DNA of 64,000 nucleotides from Cohnella pontilimi (GCF_005049045.1 NZ_SUPK01000008.1:208662-272661); one strand, 5' to 3'; shown: positions 53,835 through 62,633, counted from the stretch's first letter. The notes: generated by a model from the letters alone, not told the origin. Numbers and translations: made by a program.

Positions 53835-54377
53835 ATGAAAATGGTATTGATCGCTTTGTACTTGCTCGCCATTGCGCTGGCCAACGTGATTACCGCAAGC
53901 AACGATCCGATTCTGTGGGGCAAGCTGATCATTCCGGCAGGCTCGTTCCTCATCGGGGCGACGTTCATTCTGCGGGACTTGGTACAAAACGCGTTAGGCC
54001 GCAAAAACACTTACCTGGCGATCGGCGGGGCTATGGTGCTGTCTGCGGTGACTTCCTACGCTTTGGGAGACACGTTGTGGATCGTGGTTGCGTCAGCGGC
54101 GACTTTCCTCTGTTCCGAGACGGCGGATACGGAAATTTACACGCGTCTGAAACTTCCGATGTCGCTCAGGGTAATGTATAGCGGCGTGGTGGGCGGAGTT
54201 CTGGACAGCGTCATTTTCGTCATCGTTGGTCTGTCGCCGCTAGGTGCGGGAATTCTGCCCTGGAGCCTTGTCGGTTACGCCATCGCCGGGCAAATTATAG
54301 TGAAGCTGGTGCTGCAGTTCGCCGGTGCGCTTATCGTGCAATTCATGCCGAAAAGCAAAAACGCCATACAAGCGTAA
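53835..54377 (+). CDS. VUT-family (YhhQ-like) queuosine precursor transporter
   Basis: 180 residues with about six helices and the VUT-family pattern ALANVITAS, FILRDLVQNALGRKNTYLAI, SETADTEIYTRLK and SGVVGGVLDSVIFVIV. YhhQ-type proteins import preQ0 or preQ1. The riboswitch and adjacent queF support this assignment. AGGAGG precedes the ATG. The cell may therefore salvage rather than only synthesise queuosine precursors; no queCDE genes lie in the window. Confidence 0.88.
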   Translation: MKMVLIALYLLAIALANVITASNDPILWGKLIIPAGSFLIGATFILRDLVQNALGRKNTYLAIGGAMVLSAVTSYALGDTLWIVVASAATFLCSETADTEIYTRLKLPMSLRVMYSGVVGGVLDSVIFVIVGLSPLGAGILPWSLVGYAIAGQIIVKLVLQFAGALIVQFMPKSKNAIQA

Positions 54378-54385
54378 TAAAACGA

Positions 54386-54424
54386 AACAGCCTCTTCCCG
54401 AAACGGGAAAAGGCTGTTTTTTTG
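54386..54424. terminator. Rho-independent terminator
   Basis: AACAGCCTCTTCCCG and CGGGAAAAGGCTGTT pair around AAA and run into a T-tract; it separates the queF unit from the convergent lipoprotein gene. Confidence 0.9.
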
Positions 54425-54433
54425 TACGCGTGA

Positions 54434-55672
54434 TTACTGCTGAGGCTTATCGAAGGTGTACACGAGCTTCCAATGCCGCCCGCCATCAGAGGTGAAGTAC
54501 ATGCGGGAAGGTTCCTGGCTGTCGGTGCAGATCCACCAGGCATGGTCGGCGTCCACGGCCGCGATTTGCTGCTGTTCGTAGCCCGGATATTCGCCCTTCA
54601 GGTTGACCCAGGTTTTGCCGCCGTCCGTCGTTTTCCCGATCGTATTCGGCAGGTCACACGCCTGGCACCGACCGCCGAGGAAAGCGACTTTCTGATTCAC
54701 CACGTACAGCGTGCCGGGGGAGCTGCCTGTGTTGCGCGGCACTTTTTTCTCGTCCATGGAGAATCCAGGAGCGGGACCGGATCCTGCGCCGGAATTGGCC
54801 AGCACCGGCTGCCAGTGCTTGCCTCCGTCCACGGTGTGAAACAGCGAATAAGAGGTCTGCGTCATGCCGGAACCGCCGACGACCTCGACCCAGGCGTCTT
54901 TCACGCCGGCGGAACGAATGACCGCGTAGGTTGGCACTACTTCCGACTTTCGGGTCATCACGACGGACCACGTTTTGCCGCCGTCGGTCGTTTTGCGGAT
55001 CTGGAACCCGCCGGTTGCTTTGGTTACCGCCCAGCCATTCAGCCGGTCGTGGAAATAGATTTCGCCGATCAACGAAGTCGGAGCCGGTGACGGCAGCTTC
55101 TTCCACGTTTTGCCGCCGTCCGTCGTCATGGCGTTGCCGCTGAACGCTTCAGTGTCCGACACGAAATGGAAGAAGCCATAGCTGGGAACAGCTCCGGCAT
55201 CGGTCCAATGCTTGCCGCCGTCCGTCGATCGAATCAGCTTCACGCCCCGCTTGTCGCCGATATCGAGCGCAGCCCAAACTTTGTTCGCGTTCAAGGCGAA
55301 AATTTGCGTGACCACATACGGGTGCTGCAGAGTGACGGACCAATGCTTACCCCCGTCGGCCGTGCGCGCAATCCAGCCGTCTCCGCCCGCCCAGCCGACA
55401 GAGGAGTCGGCGGCCCGGACGGCCGTCACTTTACCCGTCCTTTTGGGTGCGGACTGTTCGAATGTGGATACAGACGGCGGCTTCACCGGAACCGTTAGCA
55501 AGGAAGACGAGTCGCTTGTCGGCGTAATGGGCGGCTCCTTGGCGGTGGGCATGACAGCGGCGTCTTGATGGCCGGAAACGTCGGACGTATTCCCGCCTGC
55601 AGCGCAGCCGGCCGTGGCGAGCAGCAGCGACAGGAACATCAGCCATACAGCACGTTTAGGGTACCTATTCAT
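54434..55672 (-). CDS. Lipoprotein with BNR/photosynthesis-assembly-like beta-propeller repeats
   Basis: 412 residues. Lipobox LLLATAGC at about 17-23, a Pro/Ser/Thr-rich linker to about residue 80, then at least six Asp-box repeats of the form S/T-x-DGGKxW (TADGGKHWS, STDGGKHWT, TTDGGKTWK, TTDGGKTWS, TVDGGKHWQ, TSDGGRHWK). These mark a sialidase-like or Ycf48-like propeller on the cell surface. No sialidase catalytic residues were recognised, so a binding role is more likely. It is convergent with the queF unit. Confidence 0.85.
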   Translation of the reverse strand: MNRYPKRAVWLMFLSLLLATAGCAAGGNTSDVSGHQDAAVMPTAKEPPITPTSDSSSLLTVPVKPPSVSTFEQSAPKRTGKVTAVRAADSSVGWAGGDGWIARTADGGKHWSVTLQHPYVVTQIFALNANKVWAALDIGDKRGVKLIRSTDGGKHWTDAGAVPSYGFFHFVSDTEAFSGNAMTTDGGKTWKKLPSPAPTSLIGEIYFHDRLNGWAVTKATGGFQIRKTTDGGKTWSVVMTRKSEVVPTYAVIRSAGVKDAWVEVVGGSGMTQTSYSLFHTVDGGKHWQPVLANSGAGSGPAPGFSMDEKKVPRNTGSSPGTLYVVNQKVAFLGGRCQACDLPNTIGKTTDGGKTWVNLKGEYPGYEQQQIAAVDADHAWWICTDSQEPSRMYFTSDGGRHWKLVYTFDKPQQ

Positions 55673-55826
55673 GTTGTCATCTCCTTTTTGACCTTATATC
55701 CGTTAGACGAAGCGATTTTGCAAAAGGTTGTAGGTATCGAGCATTGACGGGCGGTACATTTTGGCATACGATAATGCCGATCTCATAACATTGTCCGGAT
55801 GAACAGCGATAAGGGAGAGGCTTGGT

Positions 55827-56789
55827 ATGACGATGGAATCGGCATTCGCCGGGATCGACCTCGGCGGCACCAAAATGCTTGGCGTCATTGTGGATCAGAA
55901 TGGCCGCGTTCTGGTTTCAGAGGAACAGCCGACATTGGCGGCGGAAGGGCCGGACGCCGTGATCACCCGCATGGCGAGCTTGGTTCGGCGTTTGATCGAA
56001 GAAAGCGGAAGGCTGGTGTCCGGAGTCGGCGTCGCCACCGCGGGTACCTTGGATCCGAAGGACGGGACGGTTCAGTTCGCGGGCAATCTCGGTTGGACGC
56101 AAGTGCCGCTTGGGCGCACGCTTGAGCGAGACCTTGGATTGCGAGTGACCGTGGAAAATGACGCGAACGCCGCAGCCTACGGGGAGTGGAAAGCCGGAGC
56201 GGGGCGGGGGACGAGGGATTGCGTGTTCGTCACCGTGTCTACCGGGATCGGCGGCGGAATCGTCAGCGACGGGAAGCTGATCCGGGGACGTTCCTCCAGC
56301 GCGGGAGAACTCGGCCATATTACGATCGATTGGAACGGACCGCTCTGTCCTTGCGGCAATGTGGGCTGCCTCGAATTGTACGCTTCAGGCACCGCCATCG
56401 GGAAAGCGGCGGCGGCCGCGGCAGCCGCCGGCGAGGCGGAAGGTCTAGCCTTGCTGCAGCTTGCCGGCGGGCAGGCGGATCGGATCACCTCCCGTGAGGT
56501 GGCGCAAGCTGCCGCATCGGGCGATCCGTTGTCACAGCGTATATTGCGCGAAGCAGGGCGGGCGCTCGGCATCGGACTGGTCAGCCTGGTGCATGTGGCG
56601 AATCCGGAGCTGATAATTTTGGGCGGCGGCGCTTCCCGGATCGGAGAGCCTTTGCTGGGTCCGATGGAAGAGACGTTCCGCAAGTATGCCATCGCTTCCT
56701 TGGGAGAGGGAGTGCGGATCGTGCCGCCGCAGCTCGGCGCGCAGGCCGGCGCGATCGGCGCTGCTTTGATTTCGGAGCAGCATCATTGA
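55827..56789 (+). CDS. ROK-family sugar kinase (glucokinase-like)
   Basis: 320 residues. N-terminal phosphate loop GIDLGGTKMLGVIVD, catalytic region VENDANAAAYGEW, VSTGIGGGIV and the zinc site ELGHITIDWNGPLCPCGNVG with CLE. No N-terminal helix-turn-helix, so it is a kinase rather than a ROK repressor. It phosphorylates glucose or a related hexose with ATP. An Ala-run (about 192-202) in a loop is unusual. Monocistronic, ended by a terminator. Confidence 0.9.
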   Translation: MTMESAFAGIDLGGTKMLGVIVDQNGRVLVSEEQPTLAAEGPDAVITRMASLVRRLIEESGRLVSGVGVATAGTLDPKDGTVQFAGNLGWTQVPLGRTLERDLGLRVTVENDANAAAYGEWKAGAGRGTRDCVFVTVSTGIGGGIVSDGKLIRGRSSSAGELGHITIDWNGPLCPCGNVGCLELYASGTAIGKAAAAAAAAGEAEGLALLQLAGGQADRITSREVAQAAASGDPLSQRILREAGRALGIGLVSLVHVANPELIILGGGASRIGEPLLGPMEETFRKYAIASLGEGVRIVPPQLGAQAGAIGAALISEQHH

Positions 56790-56794
56790 CGGGG

Positions 56795-56817
56795 GACCCG
56801 CCAACGGCGGGTTTTTT
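56795..56817 (+). terminator. Rho-independent terminator
   Basis: ACCCGCC-AAC-GGCGGGT with a T-tract, directly after the ROK kinase. Confidence 0.9.
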
Positions 56818-56826
56818 CTGCTTTCT

Positions 56827-56909
56827 CCCCAAAAAGTGACGAATGCCTTCGTAGATTATTCCGATTACTTTTTGGGGACCCCTGGCTGGATGAGCGTCAC
56901 TTTTGGGGG
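56827..56909. repeat. Inverted motif cluster before the MFS pump
   Basis: CCCCAAAAAGTGACG at 56827 is inverted as CGTCACTTTTGGGG at 56895, and a middle copy, TTACTTTTTGGGG, lies at 56876. The last copy ends 28 bp before the pump's start codon. Possible operator array or small insertion. Confidence 0.5.
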
Positions 56910-56936
56910 ATATGAGATACTTCAGGGGGAAACAGG

Positions 56937-58166
56937 ATGTCCACGATCGCGGAAACGCGCAAGACGGCGGCCGCCGCGGCCGTCGTGCTGCCGGTGTTGC
57001 TCGCAGTCAGCGCCGTACACTTATTGAACGACTCTATGCAGGCGGTCGTGCCTGCCATGTTCACCATTCTCGAAGAATCGCTGCATTTGTCGTACACGCA
57101 GGTCGGCTGGATGTTGTTTGCGCTCAATATGACTTCTTCCGTCATGCAGCCTGTCGTCGGTTCGTACACCGATAAGCGCTCATCTCCGTATATGATGCCA
57201 GTGGGCATGTTTCTGAGCCTCATCGGCATGGTGGGCATCGCGTACGCCGGGAACTTCTGGCATTTGGTGTTCGCCGTCGTGTTCATCGGGCTCGGATCCG
57301 CCATTTTTCATCCCGAAGGCTCGAGGATCGTTTATTTGGCGGCCGGAGGACGGCGCGGCTTCGCCCAATCGGTATACCAGGTCGGCGGGAATGCGGGCAG
57401 CTCGCTGGCGCCGCTGATGACGGTTTATATTTTCGCTCCGCTTGGCCAAGTCGGCGCGGTCTGGGGAACGCTGTTCGCGGCAGCTGCCATTGTGATTCTA
57501 CTGGTTCTCGCACCTTGGTACAAAAGGCGGCTGGCGGACTGGGAGGAACTCCGGGCTCAGCGGCGCTCGGCTGCCAAGCCCGGAGCGTCTCTTCTGGAAG
57601 AAGCGAATCATCCGCGCGTCAAGTTCGCGATGGGCATGCTGATTTTCCTTGTGTTTGCCCGCTCTTGGTACCACGCGTCCATCAGCGGCTTTTACCAGTT
57701 TTATCTAAAGGCGCATTACGGCCTGACCACGCAGGAAGCGCAAATTCCGCTGTTTCTGTTTTTGGCGGCTGGGGTTTTCGGTACGTTTTTCGGCGGTGTG
57801 ATGGCGGATCGGTTCGGCATGAAAAACATGATCGTTTTCTCGATCTGCGGAGCATCTCCATTGGCGCTTCTGCTCCCCCACTTGCCGCTCGTTTGGGTGT
57901 ATCCGGTCATCACGCTGCTCGGCTTCATCATTTTGTCCGGCTTCTCGGTTACTGTGGTGTATGCGCAGTATCTGATGCCTGCCAAAGTCGGCATGGCTTC
58001 CGGCTTGACGACCGGTCTGGCATTCGGCATGGGCGCCATCGGAGCCGTAGCGCTCGGAAAGGCGGCCGATCTGTTCGGTCTGGCCGATGTCATGCGGTTT
58101 TGCAGCGGTTTGCCGTTATTCGGATTGCTGGCAATGCTGCTCCCGACCGATCGTCCGAAAGCATGA
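56937..58166 (+). CDS. Fsr-like MFS efflux transporter
   Basis: 409 residues, about 12 helices. AVHLLNDSMQAVVPAMFTIL at the start and IFHPEGSRIVYLAAGGRRGF with YQVGGNAGSSLAPL are the signature of the fosmidomycin-resistance (Fsr) family. It exports drugs or metabolites by proton antiport; actual substrate unknown. GGGGGAAACAGG precedes the ATG. Possible control by the inverted motif cluster just upstream. Confidence 0.88.
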   Translation: MSTIAETRKTAAAAAVVLPVLLAVSAVHLLNDSMQAVVPAMFTILEESLHLSYTQVGWMLFALNMTSSVMQPVVGSYTDKRSSPYMMPVGMFLSLIGMVGIAYAGNFWHLVFAVVFIGLGSAIFHPEGSRIVYLAAGGRRGFAQSVYQVGGNAGSSLAPLMTVYIFAPLGQVGAVWGTLFAAAAIVILLVLAPWYKRRLADWEELRAQRRSAAKPGASLLEEANHPRVKFAMGMLIFLVFARSWYHASISGFYQFYLKAHYGLTTQEAQIPLFLFLAAGVFGTFFGGVMADRFGMKNMIVFSICGASPLALLLPHLPLVWVYPVITLLGFIILSGFSVTVVYAQYLMPAKVGMASGLTTGLAFGMGAIGAVALGKAADLFGLADVMRFCSGLPLFGLLAMLLPTDRPKA

Positions 58167-58192
58167 AAAATAACTCATAAAGTCAGCCGCAG

Positions 58193-58238
58193 TCGCGGTA
58201 ATCCTGTCGATTTTGACCGGATTGCCGCGATTTTTTTT
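58193..58238 (+). terminator. Rho-independent terminator
   Basis: TCGCGGTAATCC and GGATTGCCGCGA (one G-U) with a long T-tract, after the MFS gene. Confidence 0.85.
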
Positions 58239-58353
58239 CGTAAGAAACATGAAAATTTTATAAAGTTTAAGTTTAAACCATCGATTGCAAGGTGAATAAA
58301 TTGGCAGAAAGCCCAATATATATTTCCCCGGTGAGGGGAGGAGGATGTGGAGT

Positions 58354-60138
58354 ATGAAAAAGTGGGTTTCTTTGCCGCTGGCCTGCGCGTTGGCGATGGC
58401 GGCGCCTGTAAGCGCTTTTGCTACGGGGGTGGATGCAACAGGAGGCTTGCAATTCAAGCTGAACGGTCAAAACGTTGTTTTCAACAGCGCAGACGACAAG
58501 GACTTTGAGTACCACGGCAATGTATTTAAAATTTTGAACGGCAATCAATTGCTAATAAACGGAAAAGTTCTGCAGCTCGGCGACACGGTAATCGATCTCG
58601 GCAAGGCGGGTACCGTCGAACTCAATGGAGACGTACTCATCGTAAACGGAGTGTCCTACAACATCGGCGACTTGCTCAATGCGAAAGTTAAAGTCTTCGT
58701 GAACGGCCAACCGGTGGAGGTCAAAAACAACACGTTCACGATCGGCGGTAATGTCTTTGTTGTCGTCGGCAAGCATTTGCTGGTCAACGGCAAGCTGCTG
58801 AAGCTGGGAGACGTCGATCTGCAGCTAAGCGACGATATCAGCCTCGAACTGATTGGCAACATGCTCAAAGTGGGCGGCAAAACGATCGACATCGGCGACT
58901 TGCTCAATACGACGGTCAAAGTGACGATCAACGGCCAACCGGTTGAGATCAAGAACAACACGTTCACGATCGACGGCAACGTATTCGTCATCGCCGGAAA
59001 CCGCTTATTGGTCAACGGCAGTGTCGTGAAAGTGGGGGACGCCGTTCTGCAGTTGAATGCGGACGACACCCTGGAATTGAATGGCAGCCTGATCAAGATC
59101 GCGGGCAAAACGATCCATATCGGCGGCTACCTCAATGCCATCCTTAAGGTGAAGGTCAACGGCAAACCGATCAACTTGAACGGCAACAGCTTCAAAATCG
59201 GCAAAAATGTTTTTGTCATCAAAGGGCATGAGCTCTGGATCAACGGTCAATTGCTCATGGTAAACGGCCAACCGGTGGTTGTGGCCGACGGCACGCTGGA
59301 AGTGAACGGCAACGTGCTGAAGCTCGGCGATTTGAACCTGGATTTAGCGAAAAGAGTGCTGGTCAAACTGGACGGCAAAGTGGACGATATCTGGGATAAC
59401 GCGAAATTGGAATTTTTCAAGGATGCCAAGACCGGCCTGGAAGGTTCTTACCGGCTCTTGTACGACGAGGATAACCTGTACGCATTGGTTACCGTAAACG
59501 GAGCGGCGAAGCTCTGGAAAGACAACAAAGAAGCCTTCCTTCTTTCGCTGTTCTACAAAGGAGACGACCAAGGTGAAAACGGCAAGGGCGTTGGTTATGT
59601 CGTGATCAGCTGGCCGGATCTGAAGGTTTATGTGAACGGCGAACATAAGGGAGCTCTGAAGGCCGATAAGCTTGTCAAAGCTGTTTCGGTCAACGGAGAC
59701 GACGTCGTCCTGGAACTCAAGCTGCCTTACGAGAACTTAGAAGGCAAATTCCTGACCGACCTGGATAAACTGGGTCTCTATCTCGGACTGAACGGCCTGC
59801 AAGCCGGAGTTGACGTGAACGGCCAAGTGGTGATTCCCACTGTCGATCTCGGAAGTCTCACACCGGCCCAATTGAACGACATTATTCTCAACTGGCTGGG
59901 AACGTTGGGGCTGAATATTCAAGTCGACACGAATAACGGCGGCACCGGCGGCACGGGTGGCACTGGCGGAACCGGAGGCACCGGCGGCGGCGTTACAGTC
60001 ACTCCATCTCCCGCACCGGGCGGAACGGGCAACGGAGGAACGGCGGTCGGAGGAGTATCCGACAGCGACAACTCCGGCGTAATCCCGTCGGATATGCCGA
60101 GGACGGGTGAAGGCGGCGCCAGCGAGTGGACGGACTGA
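58354..60138 (+). CDS. Surface protein with stalk-like repeats, CBM9-like domain and MPRTG sorting motif without membrane tail
   Basis: 594 residues. Signal peptide (KKWVSLPLACALAMAAPVSA) and three or four repeats of about 68 residues from about 30 to 330 (VNGQPVEVKNNTFTIGGNVF and variants). A domain starting KVDDIWDNAKLEFF follows, resembling carbohydrate-binding module 9, then a Gly-Gly-Thr linker (about 525-540). It ends with MPRTGEGGASEWTD (M581 onward). MPRTG is an LPXTG-like motif, but no hydrophobic helix or basic tail follows. The next gene, one base later, is a sortase. AGGAGG lies nine bases before the ATG at 58354. Confidence 0.82.
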   Translation: MKKWVSLPLACALAMAAPVSAFATGVDATGGLQFKLNGQNVVFNSADDKDFEYHGNVFKILNGNQLLINGKVLQLGDTVIDLGKAGTVELNGDVLIVNGVSYNIGDLLNAKVKVFVNGQPVEVKNNTFTIGGNVFVVVGKHLLVNGKLLKLGDVDLQLSDDISLELIGNMLKVGGKTIDIGDLLNTTVKVTINGQPVEIKNNTFTIDGNVFVIAGNRLLVNGSVVKVGDAVLQLNADDTLELNGSLIKIAGKTIHIGGYLNAILKVKVNGKPINLNGNSFKIGKNVFVIKGHELWINGQLLMVNGQPVVVADGTLEVNGNVLKLGDLNLDLAKRVLVKLDGKVDDIWDNAKLEFFKDAKTGLEGSYRLLYDEDNLYALVTVNGAAKLWKDNKEAFLLSLFYKGDDQGENGKGVGYVVISWPDLKVYVNGEHKGALKADKLVKAVSVNGDDVVLELKLPYENLEGKFLTDLDKLGLYLGLNGLQAGVDVNGQVVIPTVDLGSLTPAQLNDIILNWLGTLGLNIQVDTNNGGTGGTGGTGGTGGTGGGVTVTPSPAPGGTGNGGTAVGGVSDSDNSGVIPSDMPRTGEGGASEWTD

Positions 60139-60139
60139 G

Positions 60140-60838
60140 ATGAAACGCAGACTCTTTCTCGTCCCGATCCTCTGCTCGCTGCTGTTGGCCGGCTGCGGAC
60201 AGGGACTGAAGGAGTCCCCTGCGGAAGCCCGGCAGGCGGCGCCGGCGGAAAGTTCGGCGACGCAGTCCGCAACTCCGGCTTCATCCGGGAACGAGGCGGC
60301 TCCCGCTGAGCCCGAAGCTGCCAGCTCGGCAGCAGCCGGTCAAGACCGCTCTGGTGCCGGCCAAGTTGCCGCCAAGGACAGCCCGGTCAAAGCAGGAATT
60401 ATGCCGGAGCAATTAGAAATTCCCGCGATCGGGGTCAAAGCCAAAGTGCAGTCTCTTGGGCTGACCAAAGACGGGGCGATGGACGTCCCTCACAACGGAG
60501 ACGACGTCGGATGGTTCAAGCCCGGCTACCGGCCCGGCGCCCCAGGGCATGCCGTAATTGCCGGACATGTAGACACAAAAACATCGGTAGCCGTTTTCTT
60601 TAAACTGAAGAATTTGAAAAAGGGGAATAAAGTGATCGTACGAGGGCGGGACGGCGAAGAGATTGTTTTCGAGGTGACCGGATCCGAGACGTATCCATAC
60701 GACAAAGCTCCTCTAGAAAAAATATTCGGACCGTCCGACCGGCCGCTGTTGAATCTGATCACTTGCACCGGCCTGTACAGCAAATCCAAAGGGACTCACC
60801 AGCAGCGTCTGGTCGTCACGGCGGAACTGGTATCGTGA
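60140..60838 (+). CDS. Lipoprotein class F-like sortase
   Basis: 232 residues. Lipobox LLLAGC (C19) is followed by a 60-residue Ala/Ser/Glu-rich linker and a compact sortase domain from about 88 to 232. The triad is H143 (VIAGHVDT), C209 (LITCTG) and R223 (HQQRLVV). LEIPAIGVKAKVQSLGL and VGWFKPGYRPGAPGHAVIAG fit class E/F sortases. Sortases usually have a membrane helix; here lipidation would hold it outside the membrane. One base separates it from its probable substrate gene, so translation is coupled. Transpeptidation on MPRTG is inferred from proximity. Confidence 0.85.
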   Translation: MKRRLFLVPILCSLLLAGCGQGLKESPAEARQAAPAESSATQSATPASSGNEAAPAEPEAASSAAAGQDRSGAGQVAAKDSPVKAGIMPEQLEIPAIGVKAKVQSLGLTKDGAMDVPHNGDDVGWFKPGYRPGAPGHAVIAGHVDTKTSVAVFFKLKNLKKGNKVIVRGRDGEEIVFEVTGSETYPYDKAPLEKIFGPSDRPLLNLITCTGLYSKSKGTHQQRLVVTAELVS

Positions 60839-60862
60839 ATAGATAGAACGGCGAAGCACAAA

Positions 60863-60908
60863 AAAGCGACTAACCTTCGAAGGGTAACTTCATAGGTTAG
60901 TCGCTTTT
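60863..60908 (+). terminator. Rho-independent terminator
   Basis: AAAGCGACTAACCT and AGGTTAGTCGCTTT pair around a 17-base loop and run into a T-rich tract. It ends the sortase pair and is the last feature before the cassette array. Confidence 0.9.
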
Positions 60909-61047
60909 ATTTGTACGCGAAAGAGACAGCGATCTCCAATAATCTTGCTAATACTTATTATCGGAGCAAGCCCATTCAGTAACATGCAAGTACAATGAAG
61001 GGTGCCTAACATCTACAGGTGGTTACTCCGCTATTAAGCAGGACAGA

Positions 61048-61113
61048 TTATTTTACTTCGCGAATACCTTAAATATGGAAAATTAGCGAAGTTCGCAAAT
61101 AAGACGTTATAGG
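61048..61113 (+). repeat. Left boundary site of the cassette array
   Basis: GACGTTATAGG at 61103-61113 matches the conserved right ends of the four later sites ((A/G)ACGTTAT). An imperfect palindrome precedes it (TTATTT with AAATAA; ACTTCGC with GCGAAGT), but the AAC-containing outer left arm seen at the other sites is not in place. It could be a decayed cassette site or an attI-like insertion point. The rest of 60909-61249 has no gene; CTTGCT/AGCAAG near 60950 is a short inverted repeat of unknown meaning. Confidence 0.55.
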
Positions 61114-61249
61114 AAATCAACGCAAATCAAAATAATAACATTCATCCCTACGAATGAAATCGGTATCTCCAGTGCCATTTTCTTGAGTTATTAAAGCGTT
61201 TGATGCATGATGTTTAACTCAATACATTAATAAAAGGGTGAATAGCGAA

Positions 61250-61630
61250 ATGGAATTGCAACTTATAATTGGATTTATTTTAATGATTTTAGGTGCGATT
61301 ATTATCTCGTGTCCGGATAATAATCAAAGATTATTTTCAATTAGCCATGAGCATGGCCCATCTTTACTGGATTTTATAGGAATATTGATTCTTTTATTTG
61401 GATATTTCTTTATCATCATAAGAATTTGGAAATATCAAAAAAATTTAAGAAAATATTTTGAAACGAAGATCTTTAGAATTTTACTCTTTATGAGTGGCTT
61501 AGGGACAGGTTTGTTAATTGCTTCGGTTGCAGGGGATTTTAAGCAATGGTGGATTATTGGATGTTCTATACTAACACTAATACAGATTTTAGCTATTTAC
61601 GCCATCATAAATAATAAGGGTAGAAATTAA
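61250..61630 (+). CDS. Cassette 1 gene: small four-helix membrane protein
   Basis: 126 residues, about four hydrophobic helices (LIIGFILMILGAIIISC; FIGILILLFGYFFIIIRIW; ILLFMSGLGTGLLIASVAG; IIGCSILTLIQILAIYAII) with a basic loop KYQKNLRKYFETK between helices two and three. No family recognised. The ATG at 61250 follows AAAAGGGTG at a loose distance; GTG at 61238 is an alternative. Much more AT-rich than the host genes to the left. It is the only gene between the left boundary site and the first palindrome. Confidence 0.65.
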   Translation: MELQLIIGFILMILGAIIISCPDNNQRLFSISHEHGPSLLDFIGILILLFGYFFIIIRIWKYQKNLRKYFETKIFRILLFMSGLGTGLLIASVAGDFKQWWIIGCSILTLIQILAIYAIINNKGRN

Positions 61631-61719
61631 GAAAAGATTGTAGTTAGGCAAGAAAACCAACCACAAAAATACATAAATAAAGAACGTGAGTAGTAATCTC
61701 GAGGAAGTCGTTGACATCC

Positions 61720-61908
61720 TATAACAATGTGTTCACGCATCGGGGCATACGCCCCTCGGTCCGCCAGAAGCGAAGCATATTCGATTGAGGAAGCTCAGAG
61801 TTCGGCGAGGCAGATTCAGCGGACATATCCGCACCGACTAACCGCATCGCGGCCGCTCACTTTCGTTCGCTTAAGTCGGTGGGACGTCGTGAACACGGAA
61901 ACGTTATA
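61720..61908 (+). repeat. attC-like site 1 (189 bp)
   Basis: Outer arms TATAAC and GTTATA; inner arms TGTGTTCACG and CGTGAACACG with unpaired spacers of 2 and 5 bases. The long centre contains GGTCCGC and GCGGAC arms shared with sites 2 and 4, but otherwise is the most divergent of the four. It ends cassette 1. Confidence 0.78.
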
Positions 61909-61944
61909 AGAAATCCCCGCAGAACAAAAAGAAAGGAGAAAATG

Positions 61945-62442
61945 ATGAACCGAAAATTCGTTAGTTTATTCATGCTAATTCTATTAGTAGGCAGTTCTTT
62001 AAGTAGTAAGGTAGAAACCTTTTCTTTACGAACATATACATCAGAACACGAAGCGTTAAAAAATTTGATTAGTGAATATCAAATAAAAGGTCCACTATAT
62101 CAATTAGTCTTAGAAAGAGACAATACTTTACTCCTATTAACGGTAGTCAAAAAAGGCGTGTACTCTGTTGGTGAAATTGTAGAAGAAGAAGGTAAATATT
62201 CGGCTTATAAGTTGTCCAGTGATGTTAATATAAGTACTTCATTAAGTGCGAGATGGGAATTTAGAACCTTGGAAGGAGAATTCTTTACAATATCAATTTC
62301 AAAAGACAAACAAAGTGATACCCAAGTGTTTTTCGAGAACCTCCCTATATATGCATCCATTTTTCAGGGTCAAGTGCTAAATAAAAGAGAAGCTGAATTA
62401 ACGAACATATTAAGATCCTACATTCTTAAAAATGTAATTTAG
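61945..62442 (+). CDS. Cassette 2 gene: exported protein of unknown function
   Basis: 165 residues with a likely signal peptide or anchor (FVSLFMLILLVGSSLSS). The rest is mixed alpha/beta with LYQLVLERDNTLLLLTVVKK and ARWEFRTLEGEFFTISISKD. No family recognised. AAAGGAG lies six bases before the ATG at 61945; the ATG at 61942 is too close. AT-rich, and directly enclosed by palindromes 1 and 2. Confidence 0.68.
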   Translation: MNRKFVSLFMLILLVGSSLSSKVETFSLRTYTSEHEALKNLISEYQIKGPLYQLVLERDNTLLLLTVVKKGVYSVGEIVEEEGKYSAYKLSSDVNISTSLSARWEFRTLEGEFFTISISKDKQSDTQVFFENLPIYASIFQGQVLNKREAELTNILRSYILKNVI

Positions 62443-62470
62443 GTGTAATGCTTCGAAGGCGGGGACATCT

Positions 62471-62633
62471 TATAACATCGTATTCACGCATCTCAGCCTG
62501 GCGGCTGCTCGGTCCGCGCGAGGCATTTTCGTAGGAGCAGAATCAGCGGACAACCCTGCGAACCTAACCGCGTTGCGGCCGGCTCCTCCGGAGCCTTAAG
62601 ATTCTCGGGTTCGTGAATACGAAGAACGTTATA
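62471..62633 (+). repeat. attC-like site 2 (163 bp)
   Basis: TATAAC/GTTATA outer arms and CGTATTCACG/CGTGAATACG inner arms, spacers of 2 and 6 bases. The centre shares long blocks with site 4 (GGACAACCCTGCGAACCTAA, and CTTAAG-TTCTCGGGTTCG). It ends cassette 2. Confidence 0.82.
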
